A stretch of DNA of 64,000 bases from Anolis sagrei (GCF_037176765.1 NC_090023.1:102642366-102706365); one strand, 5' to 3'; counted from the first letter of the stretch, positions 44,310 through 56,689 are shown. The notes: generated by a model from the sequence alone, not told the origin. A program made the numbers and translations.

Positions 44310-46130
44310 GCAATCCTTTCTCAGTAAACAAAGTCCAGATTTCCCAATCAGGATACAAGGCTGGAATACACCTCACACCCATCAGCCATACAATGGCTTG
44401 CATCAGGAAAGTATAACAAGTCCATATTTCTTCCATTAAACAAATGTTTTAGACCAAAACTAGCTCATTTTGAGAGCCTTCCTTCTCAAACTGAGATCCA
44501 TCTATAACAAAAGCTTAGTATCAATATTTCAAATAGGCACAGACACTTGACTATTAGAATTCAATTTTATTTCAATTTACACAAACACTAAAAAAATGCA
44601 GTTAAGAGATTTATATTGCTGACCTACTGTGCTAAAGAGCCAGGTTTGCACCTTCCCTGGTAGCCAGTGCCCAGAATCTGATGGTATGGCAAGGTTCTCC
44701 CTAACAGCAACATCTACTCATTGAGCCTAGGAGAGGGAGTGGCTGTAACTTGTAACTTTTTTCTAGGCTGTTCTCAGCCATATCCTCAGATAGGCACGTT
44801 GTCCTCCTAAAGAGAAAAGTGGAGAAGGAAGTTCCAGTTCACTCATTTCCTCTTACAGAGAAAAAGAATAATAGCTGACCACAAAAAGGCCATGCTCATA
44901 TGGAATGACTGGACTTTAGCTTTTATTTTATTTCTCGTGGGGAGGTGCTAGGCACTTCAAAGATTCAGGACCCAGGCTCAAAGGACACAAATCTGCACAG
45001 AGTTAGCATATATTAAAGTAGAGGGAGACTCAGCTTTTATTGGGTTTTTTTTCAATTTTTTTTTTTAGAAAGGTAAATTGACCTAATTAGCTTCTCACCT
45101 AAATCCCCTAGAATAAAACACATTTTAATTGTTCTGTACCTACCGCTGACCATCCTAAAATTGCTCCCTGTATGGTATTTAGACTGAGAAAACAAGTTCC
45201 CATGTGGACCTGGGGCTCTGGACCATAAATTCAGGGACAGGTGGCCATGGGTTTGGGCCTAGCAATGCCTCTTGAGCATTAGTTACATGTTTTCTTCAAA
45301 GACCCACTGTGATGCCCCAAGATCAATGAGACTTATATATTAACAATAATGGACATCATGAGCACAGAGGAGAGGTTCATTCGCCTACCACCAAGACCAT
45401 TTTCAAGGGACCCATAATTTTCCAAAATGGTGGAGTCTTCCACAAAATATGCCTATTATTGAAGAACAACATTGCAAGGAATTGTATTAAACTGTGTCCA
45501 TCAAAAGAAAAAGCCACAACGATATTTGCCATTATATTGTTTGCATCCAGTCTGTTTTCCAAAACTCAGAATTATATGAAATAATCCTGTAAGCGAGGAA
45601 TGCTTCAGTATCATTTTGTCATACTCTACTTACTGCTGATTCAGCTTTAACATGCAGCTGGTAAAAGTAGTTTGTTTTTTATTTTGGTATTTTAAAAGAG
45701 AGGCTTAGATGGCTTCATAATGTGCAGTATGATGTACTTGGGTCAGGCAATGCCAAACTCATGGCCGTACCAGATAAACAAGGATGTTATTAAAATGCAC
45801 TACTTCAAGAATAGTTTTATAGCAATTCCAGACAGAAGTCCTTTGTTAATATTTCAAAATAATATGGCAAAATGGAACACAGCACTCACATGTAGATTAA
45901 AAAAGCTACCCTTAAAATAATTAAAAACACGGAACATGACATAGTTCAAAAAAGGCTCAGACTTCTTGGCCTAGAAATGACCTCTTGGGAGGAAAAAATA
46001 TCTCAATTTTCTTTTCATGAGTTATACAAATTTTTTTAAAAAATGAGTATCGTGTGCAAAGATTCAGAAAACAAACAGTGTTATAAAAACATTATTAGAA
46101 ATGTACTAAGCTGAAAAGAAAAGATGATTT
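44310..46130. other. Intergenic stretch, no gene recognised
   Basis: Between the SINE and the 3' end of TXNDC9. No coding exon or clear repeat was identified on either strand. Confidence 0.45.
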
Positions 46131-46152
46131 AGATTTATTTGTATTGTGATGT

Positions 46153-49100
46153 CTAGTCATCATCAGAATCTGAATCGTATTTTTTCCCTCTGATCGATTT
46201 CTTATCAAGCTTTGTGAAGGTGGCTCCAAATTTTTTTTGGCTCTGGAAAGGAGGATCCATCAGGTTGCCACTGAAATAAGAAAATACAGATGTCAATGGA
46301 AGAACCTCTTTGAGGTGACAAATACCAGAAGTAGTAGTTAAGCATGTTACAAGGATCAGCGTGTTGGACAAAGTCTCAGGAGTCTGGGCTTAAAATCCCT
46401 ACCTAAACATGAAGCTAATGAGGTGACCTTGTTTTGCTTATTCTCCCAGGAACAGTAGTTAAAAATGAGGATTACTATTTACAACATTGTCTTTGGTTTC
46501 TTGCAGGAAAGAAAGAATAAAAATGCATCAAATGAATTAAATCCAGCAAAATACAGTAGACTCTCAGTTAACTGGAACTCAGATACACAACAATCGAAGA
46601 GATAATACTTTAAACAAAAAGCACTATTTTTATAAAACAGCAAAACAGTGTTACATTAAGTATTTCTTCGTTTGTCTTCATTTGCTTTTAATTATACTAT
46701 TTCTATTTTAACATCAAGTCAATATAGAGTTCATTGTATGGTGTAGTATGGGGTAGTATTACTTAGATCTATTTTGATAGTAACTCTCATACAACTAGAA
46801 ATTACATTCATCCAGGATCTAATCCCCATGGGTGCCTGTTAACTGAGAGTCTGCTGCAGGGGTCCTCAAACTTTTTAAACTGAGGTCCAGGTCACAGTCC
46901 CTCAAACTGTTGGAGGGCCGAATTATAATTTTAAAAAAGCATGAATGAATTCTTATGCACACTGCACATATTTTATTTGTAGTGCAAAAAAACACTTAAA
47001 AACAATACAACAGTGGTTCTCAACCTTCCTAATGCCGTGATCCCTGAATACAGTTCTTCCTGTTGTAGTGACCCCCAACCATAAAATTATTTTTGTTGCT
47101 ACTTCATCACTGTAATATTGCTACTGTTATGAATCGTAATGTTTATATCTGATATGCAGGATGTATTTTCATCCCAATATGCCCAAATTTGAATATTGGG
47201 GTGGGGTTATTTGTCATTTGGGACTTGTAGTTGCTGGGATTTATAGTTCACTTAAAATCAAAGAGCATGCTGAACTCCACAAACGATAGAGTTGAACCAA
47301 ACTTAGCACACAGAGCTCCTATGACCAAGAGAAAATAATGGAAGGGTTTGGTGGGCATTGACCTTGAGTTTTGTAGTTATAGTTCACCTACATCCAAAGA
47401 ACACTGTGGACTGAAACAATGATGGATCTGGATCAAACTTGGCATGAATACTCAATAATGTGAACACTGGTGGAGTTTGGGGAAAAGAGACTTGACATTT
47501 GGGAGTTGTAGTTCCTGGAATTTATAGTTCACCTGAAGCATTCTGAACCCCACCAACGATAAAATTGGGCCAAACTTCCCACACAGAACCCCTATGACAA
47601 ACAAAAATACTGTGTTTTCTAATGGTCTTTGGCGACCCCTCTGACACCCCCTCACAACCCCCCCAGGGGTCCCGACTCCCAGGTTGAGAAGCACTGAATC
47701 AAACTGAATTCAAACCACCTGTACATATAAAACACTGTTTTTCAATACAGCTATCAGGGAGAGAAGAATGAATAAACTTCTACTGCAGATTTACACCTGT
47801 TAACCAGTTTAAACAAACTCATCATGTATCCTGTAAGATTACTTATTACAAGTCTTTGAACAGTATTTCCTATTAATGCATAAATATCTAACTTAACAAT
47901 AAAGTCGAACGTGGGTAATAACTGCAGTATTCCATTGGTTTCAAACTTCTTGGGAAGAGAATGTGTCTGATAACAAAGAAATAGCCAGGTAATATTCAAT
48001 TTCAAAGTTAGATAGTAAAAGTTGACTATATTATCTCTTTGGGAATATTATTACTACTTACTTGGATTCCTACAAAGAAAGTAAGATGAAGAGGGGCATT
48101 TTATATCAGAGTACATTCTTTTCACCAAAATGTGCAGTATACAGAATCAGAATTGCTTTCATAAATCTAATGAACTCAACTTAATGTCCGGGATGGCTTT
48201 TTACAGCCTTGTTAGAAAGAAGGCTCCGTTATTATTTGTGTCCTTATAATAAATATCTGAACTTTTTGTATGGGATTTTAAAAAACGTTACCTGTAGTTA
48301 ATGACATCTGCACAACCTAGTCGCCACTCTAAGGTCTCTGTGGTGAAGTCATCTGTGTTGCCAAGATCAGTGAAACCAACCACATAATCTTGTGTTTTTC
48401 CATCTTTTAAAAGTGCAAGTGTGGGAATTACTTTGATGCGAAGTCTCTCACACAGGAATGGAGATTTTTCAGCATTTAACTTGATAAACTTAGTTTCAAT
48501 GTGTTTTTTTGCAAGCACTGTTAAGTGTTTGTCAAATATTAGGCATCTGAGAAAAAATAAAGCAAGAAAGTCAAATGTTATATAGTGCAATGATGAAACT
48601 AGGAGCTAAAGCCCATTTTGTTTTTTGGAAAATAATCTAGCCCTTGTGAAACTTGTTAAATTTGTTTTGTTAATAGTAGCATACAAACATTAAATTCAAA
48701 TATACATAAAATGTTTAATTAAAAAGTAGATTTACTATATCCCATTTTCTTTTTCCTTAATGCTGTAAAGACGTTAAAATATATAAAGCATTAATTTATT
48801 CAATCACTGTGAAAAAATAACAAAAGCCTAATCTTGAGGTTACCAGTGATTGCGCTATCATCTTAAGGTCCTCCAAATCTAGGAAGGGGCGCAGCTGGCA
48901 TATCAGCCAAAGCTGATAGTAAGCACTCCTGACCGTCGCATACACTTGGGCAGACATTTGGAGAAACGGTCTAGGAGCACTCCCAAGCTGCAAACACAGC
49001 CTTTCAGGGGGAGTTTAACCCCATCCAGAACTGGTTGACACACCTCCACCCCCAGGTTAGAAGCCCTGATGGCAAGCACATCTGCCTTATCGGAATTCAG

Positions 49101-50207
49101 TTTAAATTGTTTGCCCTCATCCAACTCATTACCTCTGCTATATGCTATGCTACAGCTGTTTTTGAAGCCATGGAGAAATATATTTGGTTGTCATTAGCAT
49201 ACTGATAACAACCCCCCATGCCTATGGATGAGCTCTCCTAGTTGCTTCATGGAGATAGAATGGCATCTTGTGGAATGCCACATAACTGTTCCTTTTCTGA
49301 GGAGTAGCTATCCCCAAGTGCTGCCATCTGTAACCTGCCTGTGAGGTACAATCAGAACCCCTGCAGTACAGTGCTTCTGATTCCCAGCTCTTCCAGGTGT
49401 TCTAGAAAGATACCATGACTGATGGGATCAAAAGCCACTGATAAGTCTAGATACACTAACAGGGACACACTCCCCCTGTTGGTGCTGCGATGGAGATCAT
49501 CCACTAAGGAGACCACAGCCATCTCAAGTTCGCATCTTGCTCTGAAGCCTGTCTGAAATTGGTCAATGACATTTTTGTCATCCAAGAGCCCTTCCACATA
49601 GCCATATAACCCAGAATATCAAGGCAGAAAATCCCACAATATCAGCTTTGAACTGGGTTGTCTGAGTCCACACTGCCATATATTCCAGTTCAATACAGAA
49701 AATGGGGGTTTTATTCAGCTGTGTGGAAGGGGCCCAAGACTACCAGGAACTGGAGAGCAATTGCCTTTTCAATCGCCTTGCCCAAAAAAGGGAGAATAGA
49801 CACTGGTCTGTAATTATTAAGATCCAGGAAGGGCTTTTTCAGTAGCAGTCTAACTACTTCTTCTTTTAAACAGGATGGAAAATTCCCTTTCCTGAGAGAT
49901 GCACTGAAAATTTGTTGTATCTGAAATCTAATTGCATCTCCTCCCTGGATAACCAGCAGGGATCAAGTAAGTAGGGGTCAAGAAAGCAAGAGCATGCATA
50001 TATCTTACAAAGTTTGTCATGTTTATTGTTATTCTTTTGTATTTTTGAGGTGTTTGTATTTGTTTCAGGGCATTGTTTGCTTTGTTCTGTTAGAAATGTA
50101 ATATAATTGACTGGCTGCCCTGACACGAGAAATAAATAAAGGGCATTGAATGTTTGCCTTTCTTTTGTGTGTAAACTGCTTTGAGTCCCCTCGGGGAGAT
50201 AGGGTCT

Positions 50208-50250
<43 letters not shown>

Positions 50251-52018
50251 TAAATGCACAGAAATTCAAATTGAGGTTTAATTACTAGCCAAAAAAGGGC
50301 ACCAGATTAGGTAATTAGTTCTAAGAAAATGGCATTTCCACAACCTATCTGCAATATCTTCAATTGATAATCTCTTTTACTAAGCATTTTATACTATAAA
50401 ATGCCACAAGGCACATACTATACCTGTAAGTGGTATCTCTGTAAAAGTGGCAAACCACATTTTTGCTTCCTTTCACTTCCTGAAAAAAGTCTCTCTCACT
50501 GGGGACTTCCCGGTATTCTCCATGTCCTTTTGAAAGCCACTCCTATTTAATACAACCAGTTAGCATAACATTTCTACGCATTATTTATGGAATGAGACAA
50601 ATAGCATCCCCTGATTTTAAAAAATAAGTATACTAGTCATAAGAAGCCCAATTCTATGAATCATGCAGAGTGCTGCATGCTTCCTTCTCTCAATTTATAT
50701 CTAAGATTAGTAAGGCATCAATTCTAAAAGGACAAATACATTTAAGAGTCGGGGCTGACATCTAAGATGTAGGCTCCTAATGCCAACTTATGCATGTTTT
50801 ATTTGGCAGTTCAGTCCTATGAACTTTACCCAACGAGCTCTGTTCTAAAGAAAAAGTATGAAAGATATTTCACCCTTACATATTGTTTACATCAGATATA
50901 AAACTGCCTGATTTTCAGACCTTTTTATCAGTGAGTAATTCATTTCAGGAAATGTCAGCTTTCAATCTAATGTTAAAATACTGTTTTCAGTAACTAATAA
51001 ATGAGTCAAGTGAGAGAATGCAGTTGGTGTGTTGGAGCAGAAAACATGGGATCTTCTAGCACCCCAAAGACCAACAAGATGCGAGGTGGTGGTGGGGGGA
51101 GTCCTTACAACAACACAGAATGTCTGTTTATAGCAATCCCAACTTACCAGGAAAATGAATGTAGGTTTTAGTTTAAAGGTGAGAATCTTGTGACAGTGCA
51201 GTTTGTTGGACTGCAGATGCCAGTATTCCCTACTTTTGCCTATGCTGACTGCATCTATTGGGAGTTATAGGGCAGCACCACAGGATTCCCACCAGCCAGT
51301 CCCCCCCCCCCCCCCCCAGTAAGACAGCCTTGAAAAAGTTTCAGATTTTTGGCTAAAACGTTGACATACAGGTTGAGTATCCTTTACCCAAAATGCTTGG
51401 GAACAGAAGTGTTTTGAATTTTCTTTTGAAAATTTACATATATGTACATAATTAAATACCTTGCAGATGGGACCCAGATCTAAACATGAAACATGTTTAT
51501 GTTTCTTATATGCTTATCCTGAAGATAATTTTATACACAATATTTTAACAATTTTGTGCATGAAACAAACTTTGTGTACATTGAATCATCAAAAAGTAAC
51601 ATCAAAATCTTAGTCCCCTGTGTGGACAGTTTTGGATTTTAGAGGATTCTTGGTTTTGGAATTCTGGAAAAGAGGTTTTCCACCTATACAGCGAGCTCTG
51701 GTGTACACATCATGCCTTCTTTTATTTGGACATTTTTCAAGTAATGTCTGTAACATACCAAAGTCTGGCACCCTCTGTCATACAAAAGTCCCTACTAATG
51801 TTGGTATTACTTTCAAATAGTTTCCTAAAATCCTTGCTTACTTGTTTCTGTTGCTGGGCTTTTTTCAGTGCTTCAAGCCTTCTTTGCTTTAGGATTTCCA
51901 GTTCATCTTCATCCACTTCATCAAGTTTTTGAATCTCAGCATCCAGTTGCTCTTCTACAATCTTAGCTGTCTGAAGCATCTGAGCCTCCAGAGCTTTTGA
52001 AAACATGTCTGCAGCCAT
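46153..52018 (-). CDS. TXNDC9: Thioredoxin domain-containing protein 9 (phosducin-like 3 type)
   Basis: Four coding exons on the minus strand: 51842-52018, 50424-50542, 48292-48546 and 46153-46270, giving 222 residues (human about 226). Family knowledge: it binds the chaperonin CCT/TRiC and modulates folding of actin and tubulin in the cytosol. The N-terminal part (1-59) is a charged helix ([20 protein letters not shown], then KKAQQQKQ). A thioredoxin-like fold follows: [29 protein letters not shown] (no CxxC redox pair), [37 protein letters not shown] and [14 protein letters not shown]. The acidic tail is [10 protein letters not shown]. The start matches the family. The 5' UTR continues to an acceptor at 52052, and a non-coding exon 1 probably ends at 53323. 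A possible poly(A) signal, AATAAA on the minus strand, is at 46139-46134. Confidence 0.96.
46857..47010. mobile_element. hAT family 3, half element
   Basis: Starts CAGGGGTCCTCAAACTTTTT and follows the 54367-54717 element up to AAAACAATACAA, where hAT family 2 begins. The other half is not seen. Confidence 0.65.
47011..47696. mobile_element. hAT non-autonomous element, family 2, second copy
   Basis: Ends CAGTGGTTCTCAACCTTCC and CCAGGTTGAGAAGCACTG. The interior matches 35396-36115 in reverse. It lies in TXNDC9 intron 3, adjoining a hAT family 3 half. A clean 8-bp duplication was not seen. Confidence 0.8.
48815..49960 (-). mobile_element. L2 LINE, decayed, with nested MITE
   Basis: Minus-strand pieces match L2 reverse transcriptase: [49 protein letters not shown] and [13 protein letters not shown] Harbinger-like MITE at 49586-49734 splits it. 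It lies in TXNDC9 intron 2. Confidence 0.75.
49586..49734. mobile_element. Harbinger-like MITE nested in L2
   Basis: Ends GAGCCCTTCCACATAGCC and GCTGTGTGGAAGGGGCC, flanked by CAA on both sides (49583-49585, 49735-49737). Confidence 0.75.
50158..50250 (+). mobile_element. L2 3' tail with ATA microsatellite
   Basis: AAACTGCTTTGAGTCCCC followed by a run of ATA/TAA units. It ends about 170 bases from TXNDC9 exon 2. Confidence 0.6.
51301..51318. repeat. Poly(C) run of 18
   Basis: An uninterrupted C homopolymer in TXNDC9 intron 1. Its length should be treated with caution, as such runs are often miscounted. Confidence 0.85.
51369..51685. mobile_element. Tigger-like MITE (CAGGTTGAGTATCC family)
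   Basis: Left end CAGGTTGAGTATCCTTTACC after TA, body AAATGCTTGGGAACAGAAG and GTGTGGACAGTTTTGGATTT, decayed right end. The same family starts at 63683, and a decayed relative is at 61271-61500. Confidence 0.65.
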
Positions 52019-52200
52019 TTCTCCTTTACATAGACTACAGAAACATTAAATCTGGAAAAAGAGTAGGTTTTTAAGTCAGAGCTAGACACCATGAAATGAA
52101 ATTAGACCTTCATTCACATTCACTAATGACCAAGACACAGGATTAATTCAAGCTTTTTGTTATCTTTTGAAAATTTGATTGTACCAGTTTATTCTAAAGT

Positions 52201-52407
52201 TAAGGTAAAGGTTTCCCCTTCACATTAAGTCTAGTCATTTCCAACTCTGGGGGGTGGTGTTCATCTCCATTTCTAAGCCAAAGAGCTGGCATTGTCCATA
52301 GACACCTCCAAGGACATGTAGCCAGCATGACTGCATGGGACGCTGCTACCTTCCCGCTGGAGTGGTACCTATTGATTTACTCACATTTGCATATTTTCGA
52401 ACTGCTA
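52201..52407 (-). mobile_element. Sauria-type SINE, tRNA head missing
   Basis: The CTTTACC-type tail and BovB-like 3' end at 52201-52250 are kept. The copy stops before the tRNA-like head. Confidence 0.7.
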
Positions 52408-52730
52408 ATGCCAAGGGAAACCTTGACCTTACTAATCTATTTGATGAGCTTCATCAAACTCTGACAATGTGTATGTCTAATGATGTCTTTCCAAATCAGT
52501 AAATAACTAGCGAGACACAAGGAAAATATCCAAATAGCATGAAAACGTCACGTTGCTTTGAGCCTAGAGCTGTGTGCTAATGGCAAAGCACACTATGCAG
52601 AAAAATCTTGAATTAAAAGAAGTTGTTGTAGCCAATTAAGAGGAATGAATAAGACTCAGAGGAAGGGGCTGCAACTCTGGGCACGTCCACATTGCTTTTT
52701 GAAACGGCTTTATATGGTCAGTATAGATCA

Positions 52731-53095
52731 GGCATGGGTCAACTTGGGTCCTCCAAGTGTTTTGGACTTCAAGACCCACAATTCCTAACAGCCTCAGGGC
52801 GTTTCCTTCCCCCCCCCCCTCAAACGCTTAAGCGGAAAAGGAGAAGAAAAGGAAAGGATCTGTTAGGAATGGTGAACTCCAAAACACCTGGAGGGCCCAA
52901 GTTGGACCCCCCCATTAGGAAGAACTTCTTGATTGTTCAGCAGTGGAACTCTTTGCCTCGGTGTGTTGGAAGTCTCTTCCTTGGAGGCTTAAGCAGCTGA
53001 GGGGGAAAAGGAGAAGAAAAGGAAAGGGCCTGAGGCTGTTAGGGATTGTGGGAGTGGAAGTCCAAAACACCTGGAGGGAGGGCCCTGCCTGGGAT
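52731..53095. mobile_element. Palindromic MITE with a CR1 scrap inside
   Basis: Arms with GTTTTGGACTTCAAG and CCAAAACACCTGGAGG. The middle holds AGGAAGAACTTCTTGATTGT and GGTGTGTTGGAAGTCTC, CR1 3' sequence (52918-52990). Confidence 0.6.
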
Positions 53096-53199
53096 AGATT
53101 CATGTAGTTTAACGGCACTGAACTGCATTATATGAGCATGGAGTGACCATATAATGCAGTTTCAAACTACGTTATGTTCAAGTGTAGATGGAGGCCCAG

Positions 53200-53670
53200 A
53201 AGGTGGTTTCTACGGCCCCCATTTCTACCTTCTTCCCAAAGACCGGGCCTAAAGCCGGGACGAAACCGGATCAGGGCGCCCATCCAGGGCAACACCTCGG
53301 AAGCCATGACCTGGTGACTCACCGCAGTACAGGCCAAACGCCCGAAGTAGTGCGGACGCGGCTTGAAACGGCTTCGTTCCGCGGAGGCCTCTCTCTTCCT
53401 CTCTCCAGCCGGCGAAACGCCTCCGAGCCGTTGCCTGACGCGCCCTAAAGACGTTTGGTGACTGACGCACGAATTGGTCGTCAAGCGGCTTGGCCTTTAT
53501 TGCGCATGCGTGATCCAGAATCTCGTCCTGCGTCTTCTTCCAAGCTTTGTTTTTCAACCGTACGTAGGGGGAGAGAGACTGCAAGGACCAGCATGCAATG
53601 CGCCAGGGAACCGCTCCCAGGACTTCCGCATCGCTGCAAACTACAAGGACCAGAATGCCTTGCGCTTCAC
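53200..53670 (-). promoter_or_regulatory. TXNDC9: TXNDC9 CpG promoter and non-coding exon 1
   Basis: CpG-dense block. Minus-strand donor TACTGCG followed by GTGAGTCACC closes a non-coding exon at 53323, matching the acceptor at 52052 before the start codon. Candidate sites: TGCGCATGCG (NRF1-like, 53501-53510), inverted CCAAT (53473-53477), and two similar blocks, ACTGCAAGGACCAGCATGC (53578 on) and ACTACAAGGACCAGAATGC (53640 on), resembling the ZNF143/SBS motif. Confidence 0.65.
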
Positions 53671-53825
53671 AAGGAGTTGGGAGTTCAGAAAGAGCCACAG
53701 GGTTCCTCTCTAGGAACAATAGACTATTGGATATTCGTGTCGCTTGTGAAAACTTGATTAAATTATTAGCACTTTTACTGACATTGAAAGCTAAACCTTT
53801 GGCATCAACATTCAGACTCTCCAGA

Positions 53826-54060
53826 GCAGGCATGAGCCAACTTGGGCCCTCCAGGTGTTTTGGACTTCAACTCCCACAATTCCTAACAGCCTACTCCAAA
53901 GGGTGCATCAATACTGTAGATTAGAAGGACTGCAGTTTGGCATCGTCTGAACTGCCATGGCATCCTGGGATTGTAATTTGACAAGGCCTTTAGCCTTCTC
54001 TACCAGGCAGTAATGGTGCTTCGTCAAACTACAGATCCCAGGATTACAAAACATTGAGCC
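53826..54060. mobile_element. Two adjoining MITE fragments
   Basis: 53826-53900 is one arm of the TTTTGGACTTCAACTCCC family. 53906-54060 is a CTACTGTAGATTAGA/GACAAGGCCTTTAGCC palindrome of the CTACACTGTAGAATTA family. Confidence 0.5.
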
Positions 54061-54366
54061 ATTCCTGTCAAAAGTGTGGTGGGTTGAAGGCGAAGCTACA
54101 GAGGTTTATCACAATGTGGCCAAATAGGGAACGAGTACAAGCAATGCGCTTCCAAAGGTGCAAACATAAATTTACAGAAAAATACAAGACATCTTATACA
54201 GTTCTCACAGATATTCAGACTTTCTGCTCCCTCCCCTGATTGGCTGGAAAAAGAGGCAGGCTAGGATCCACACTCAGATTAGCCAAGAGTTCTCTTGATG
54301 TCACAGCCTACAGGTGGGGATTCTTGTGGTGGGAAGAAAGAGAGCTGGAAGTTACTCAGTTTAAAG

Positions 54367-54717
54367 CAGGGGTCCTCAAACTAAGGCCCAGGGGCTGGAT
54401 ACGGCCCTCTAAGGTCATTTACCCGGCCCTCGCTCAGGGTCAACCTAAGTCTGAAACGATTTGAAAGCAAACAACAATCCTATCTCATCAGCCAAAAGCA
54501 GGCCCACACTTCCCATTGAAATACTAATAAGTTTATATTTGTTAAAACTGTTCTTAATTTTAATTATTGTATTGTTTTAAAGTGTTTTTGCAATACAAAT
54601 AAGATATGTGCAGTATGCATAGGAATTCATGCATGTTTTTTCAAATTATAATCCAGCCCTCCAATAGTTTGAGGGACTGTGACCTGGCCCTCTGTTTAAA
54701 AAGTTTGTGGACCCCTG
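54367..54717. mobile_element. hAT family 3, complete (351 bp)
   Basis: Ends CAGGGGTCCTCAAACTAAG and AGTTTGTGGACCCCTG, with a perfect 8-bp GTTTAAAG duplication (54359-54366, 54718-54725). It has no coding capacity. Confidence 0.9.
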
Positions 54718-55352
54718 GTTTAAAGAGTTAGTCTGTTGTAGGGACACCACTTGGGAGGGCACAATCCAGGAGGAAATGATGATGTGGGTATGCTGATGAG
54801 TCCCTGGTTAAGTCAAGTGTCCAGTTCCATGTGAGACAAAGTGTGCAAGACCCACAAAAGTGACGACCACAGAGAATCAAGGCTTTTGGCTGTTCCCATT
54901 CAGAGTTACTAGAGTAATATTTACTGAGCCCCCTCTTCTGTGGGAGAGGTGGACTGTCTGCTTCAAGCTAAACAAAGAAACATCCCGAGCTTACCCTGGT
55001 GACAAAGAGGATCTTACCCTGGTTACCCTGGTGACAAAGAGGTCTGCATACACACACACACACACACAGACAAAGGATTTTAATATTTATCTGGTTTAGG
55101 AAACCACCCTGGCTGTGGTTTCCTTTTCCAAGAGATTGTGAAAACTGAAGGCATGGATACATTTTGAAACACTTCATCTGATATAATTTATACTTGTAGA
55201 AATTGACACAGTACATAAAAGATACAAGTTACACATAAAATCTCAAGTTTAACATTCATTGATGGGTTAGATCTAATAGGGTTTGTAAGGTTCAGCTGCA
55301 GTTACGTCAGTTCTAGTGCTTTAGTATTTTGCAACTCGGGAACTGTGGAAAA

Positions 55353-56549
55353 TCTATATAAATAAAAATGTAATGTAATACTCTCACCCAACCTTTTTAA
55401 CGTGTATGCAGAACACATCATGCGATGTGCGGGGCTGGATGAATGCAAAGCTGGGGTGAAAATTGCTGGAAGAAACATTAACAACCTCAGATATGCAGAT
55501 GACACCACTCTGATGGCCGAAAGCGAGGAGGAGCTGAGGAGCCTTCTAATCAAGGTGAAAGAAGAAAGCGCAAAAGCCGGGTTGCAGCTAAACATAAAAA
55601 AAACCAAGATTATGGCAACAAGAATGATTGACAACTGGAAAATAGAGGGAGAAATTGTGGAGGCTGTGACAGACTTTGTATTTCTAGGTGCAAAGATTAC
55701 TGCAGATGCAGACTGTGGCCAGGAAATCAGAAGATGCTTACTTCTTGGGAGGAGAGCAATGTCCAATCTCGATAAAATAGTAAAGAGTAGAGACATCACA
55801 CTGGCAACAAAGATCCGCCTAGTCAAAGCCATGGTATTCCCTGTAGTCACCTACGGATGTGAGAGCTGGACCTTAGGGAAGGCTGAGCGAAGGAAGATAG
55901 ATGCTTTTGAGCTGTGGTGTTGGAGGAAAGTTCTGAGAGTGCCTTGGACTGTGAGAAGATCCAACCAGTCCATCCTCCAGGAAATAAAGCCCGACTGCTC
56001 ACTGGAGGGAAGGATACTAGAGACAAAGTTGAAGTACTTTGGCCACATCATGAGGAGACAGCAAAGCCTAGAGAAGACAATTATGCTGGGGAAAGTGGAA
56101 GGTAAAAGGAAGAGGGGCCGACCAAGGGCAAGATAGATGGATGGCATCCTTGAAGTGACTGGACTGACCTTGAAGGAGCTGGGGGTGGTGACAGCTGACA
56201 GGGAGTTCTGGCGTGGGCTGGTCCATGAGGTCACAAAGAGTCGGAGACGACTGAACGAATGAACAACAACAAATGTTCGTTTGTGGGCTTATCATAACTC
56301 AAAAACCACTAGACGAATCGACACCCAATTTGGACACAAAACACCTCTCAGGCCAACGAGTGACCATCACTCATAAAAACACTGAAAAACACAGTGGAAG
56401 AGACTTAAAAAGCCAAATAATAAATAATACATTACAATGCATGTGCAAAACCACATATATACACATATACACATATACACAAATATATACACACACAAAA
56501 CACTTATACAAAGACAGGGCCACAGCAATGTGTGGCAGGGGATGGCTAG
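55353..56549 (+). mobile_element. Non-autonomous Helitron, split by BovB
   Basis: Begins TCTATATAAATAAAAATG after an A (55352) and resumes at 56272. It ends GGGATGGCTAG before a T (56550). A GCCACA/TGTGGC hairpin (56519-56524, 56531-56536) sits ten bases before CTAG. TC start, hairpin, CTAG end and A/T target are the Helitron hallmarks. No Rep/helicase is encoded. Confidence 0.8.
55377..56271 (+). mobile_element. BovB (RTE) LINE 3' fragment
   Basis: The frame 55402-56136 encodes the BovB reverse transcriptase end: RNINNLRYADDTTLMAESEE, TDFVFLGAKITADADCG, VKAMVFPVVTYGCESWTLG and ELWCWRKVLRVPWTVRRSNQ. Then one in-frame TAG replaces the expected Trp of the RWLDG-like block, followed by DREFWRGLVHEVTKSRRRLN. 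The 3' end is ACGAATGAACAACAACA. AATGT duplications at 55372-55376 and 56272-56276 show it jumped into the Helitron. A single stop in 280 codons suggests a fairly young copy. Confidence 0.9.
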
Positions 56550-56689
56550 TGTTTTAATAAAAAGGAAATGTCATCTAACTTGTTTAGTCTCATGATTGTC
56601 TATAAATATTTGGGTGGGGTGGGGGTGGGGCGCTTGTAATTCCAAACTGCCTTAATTCTACAGTGTAGATGCACCCTGAAATGGCAATA

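Noticed and set aside
55402-56136. 244-codon frame as a host gene
   Set aside because: Matches the BovB reverse transcriptase C-terminus and is bounded by target duplications.
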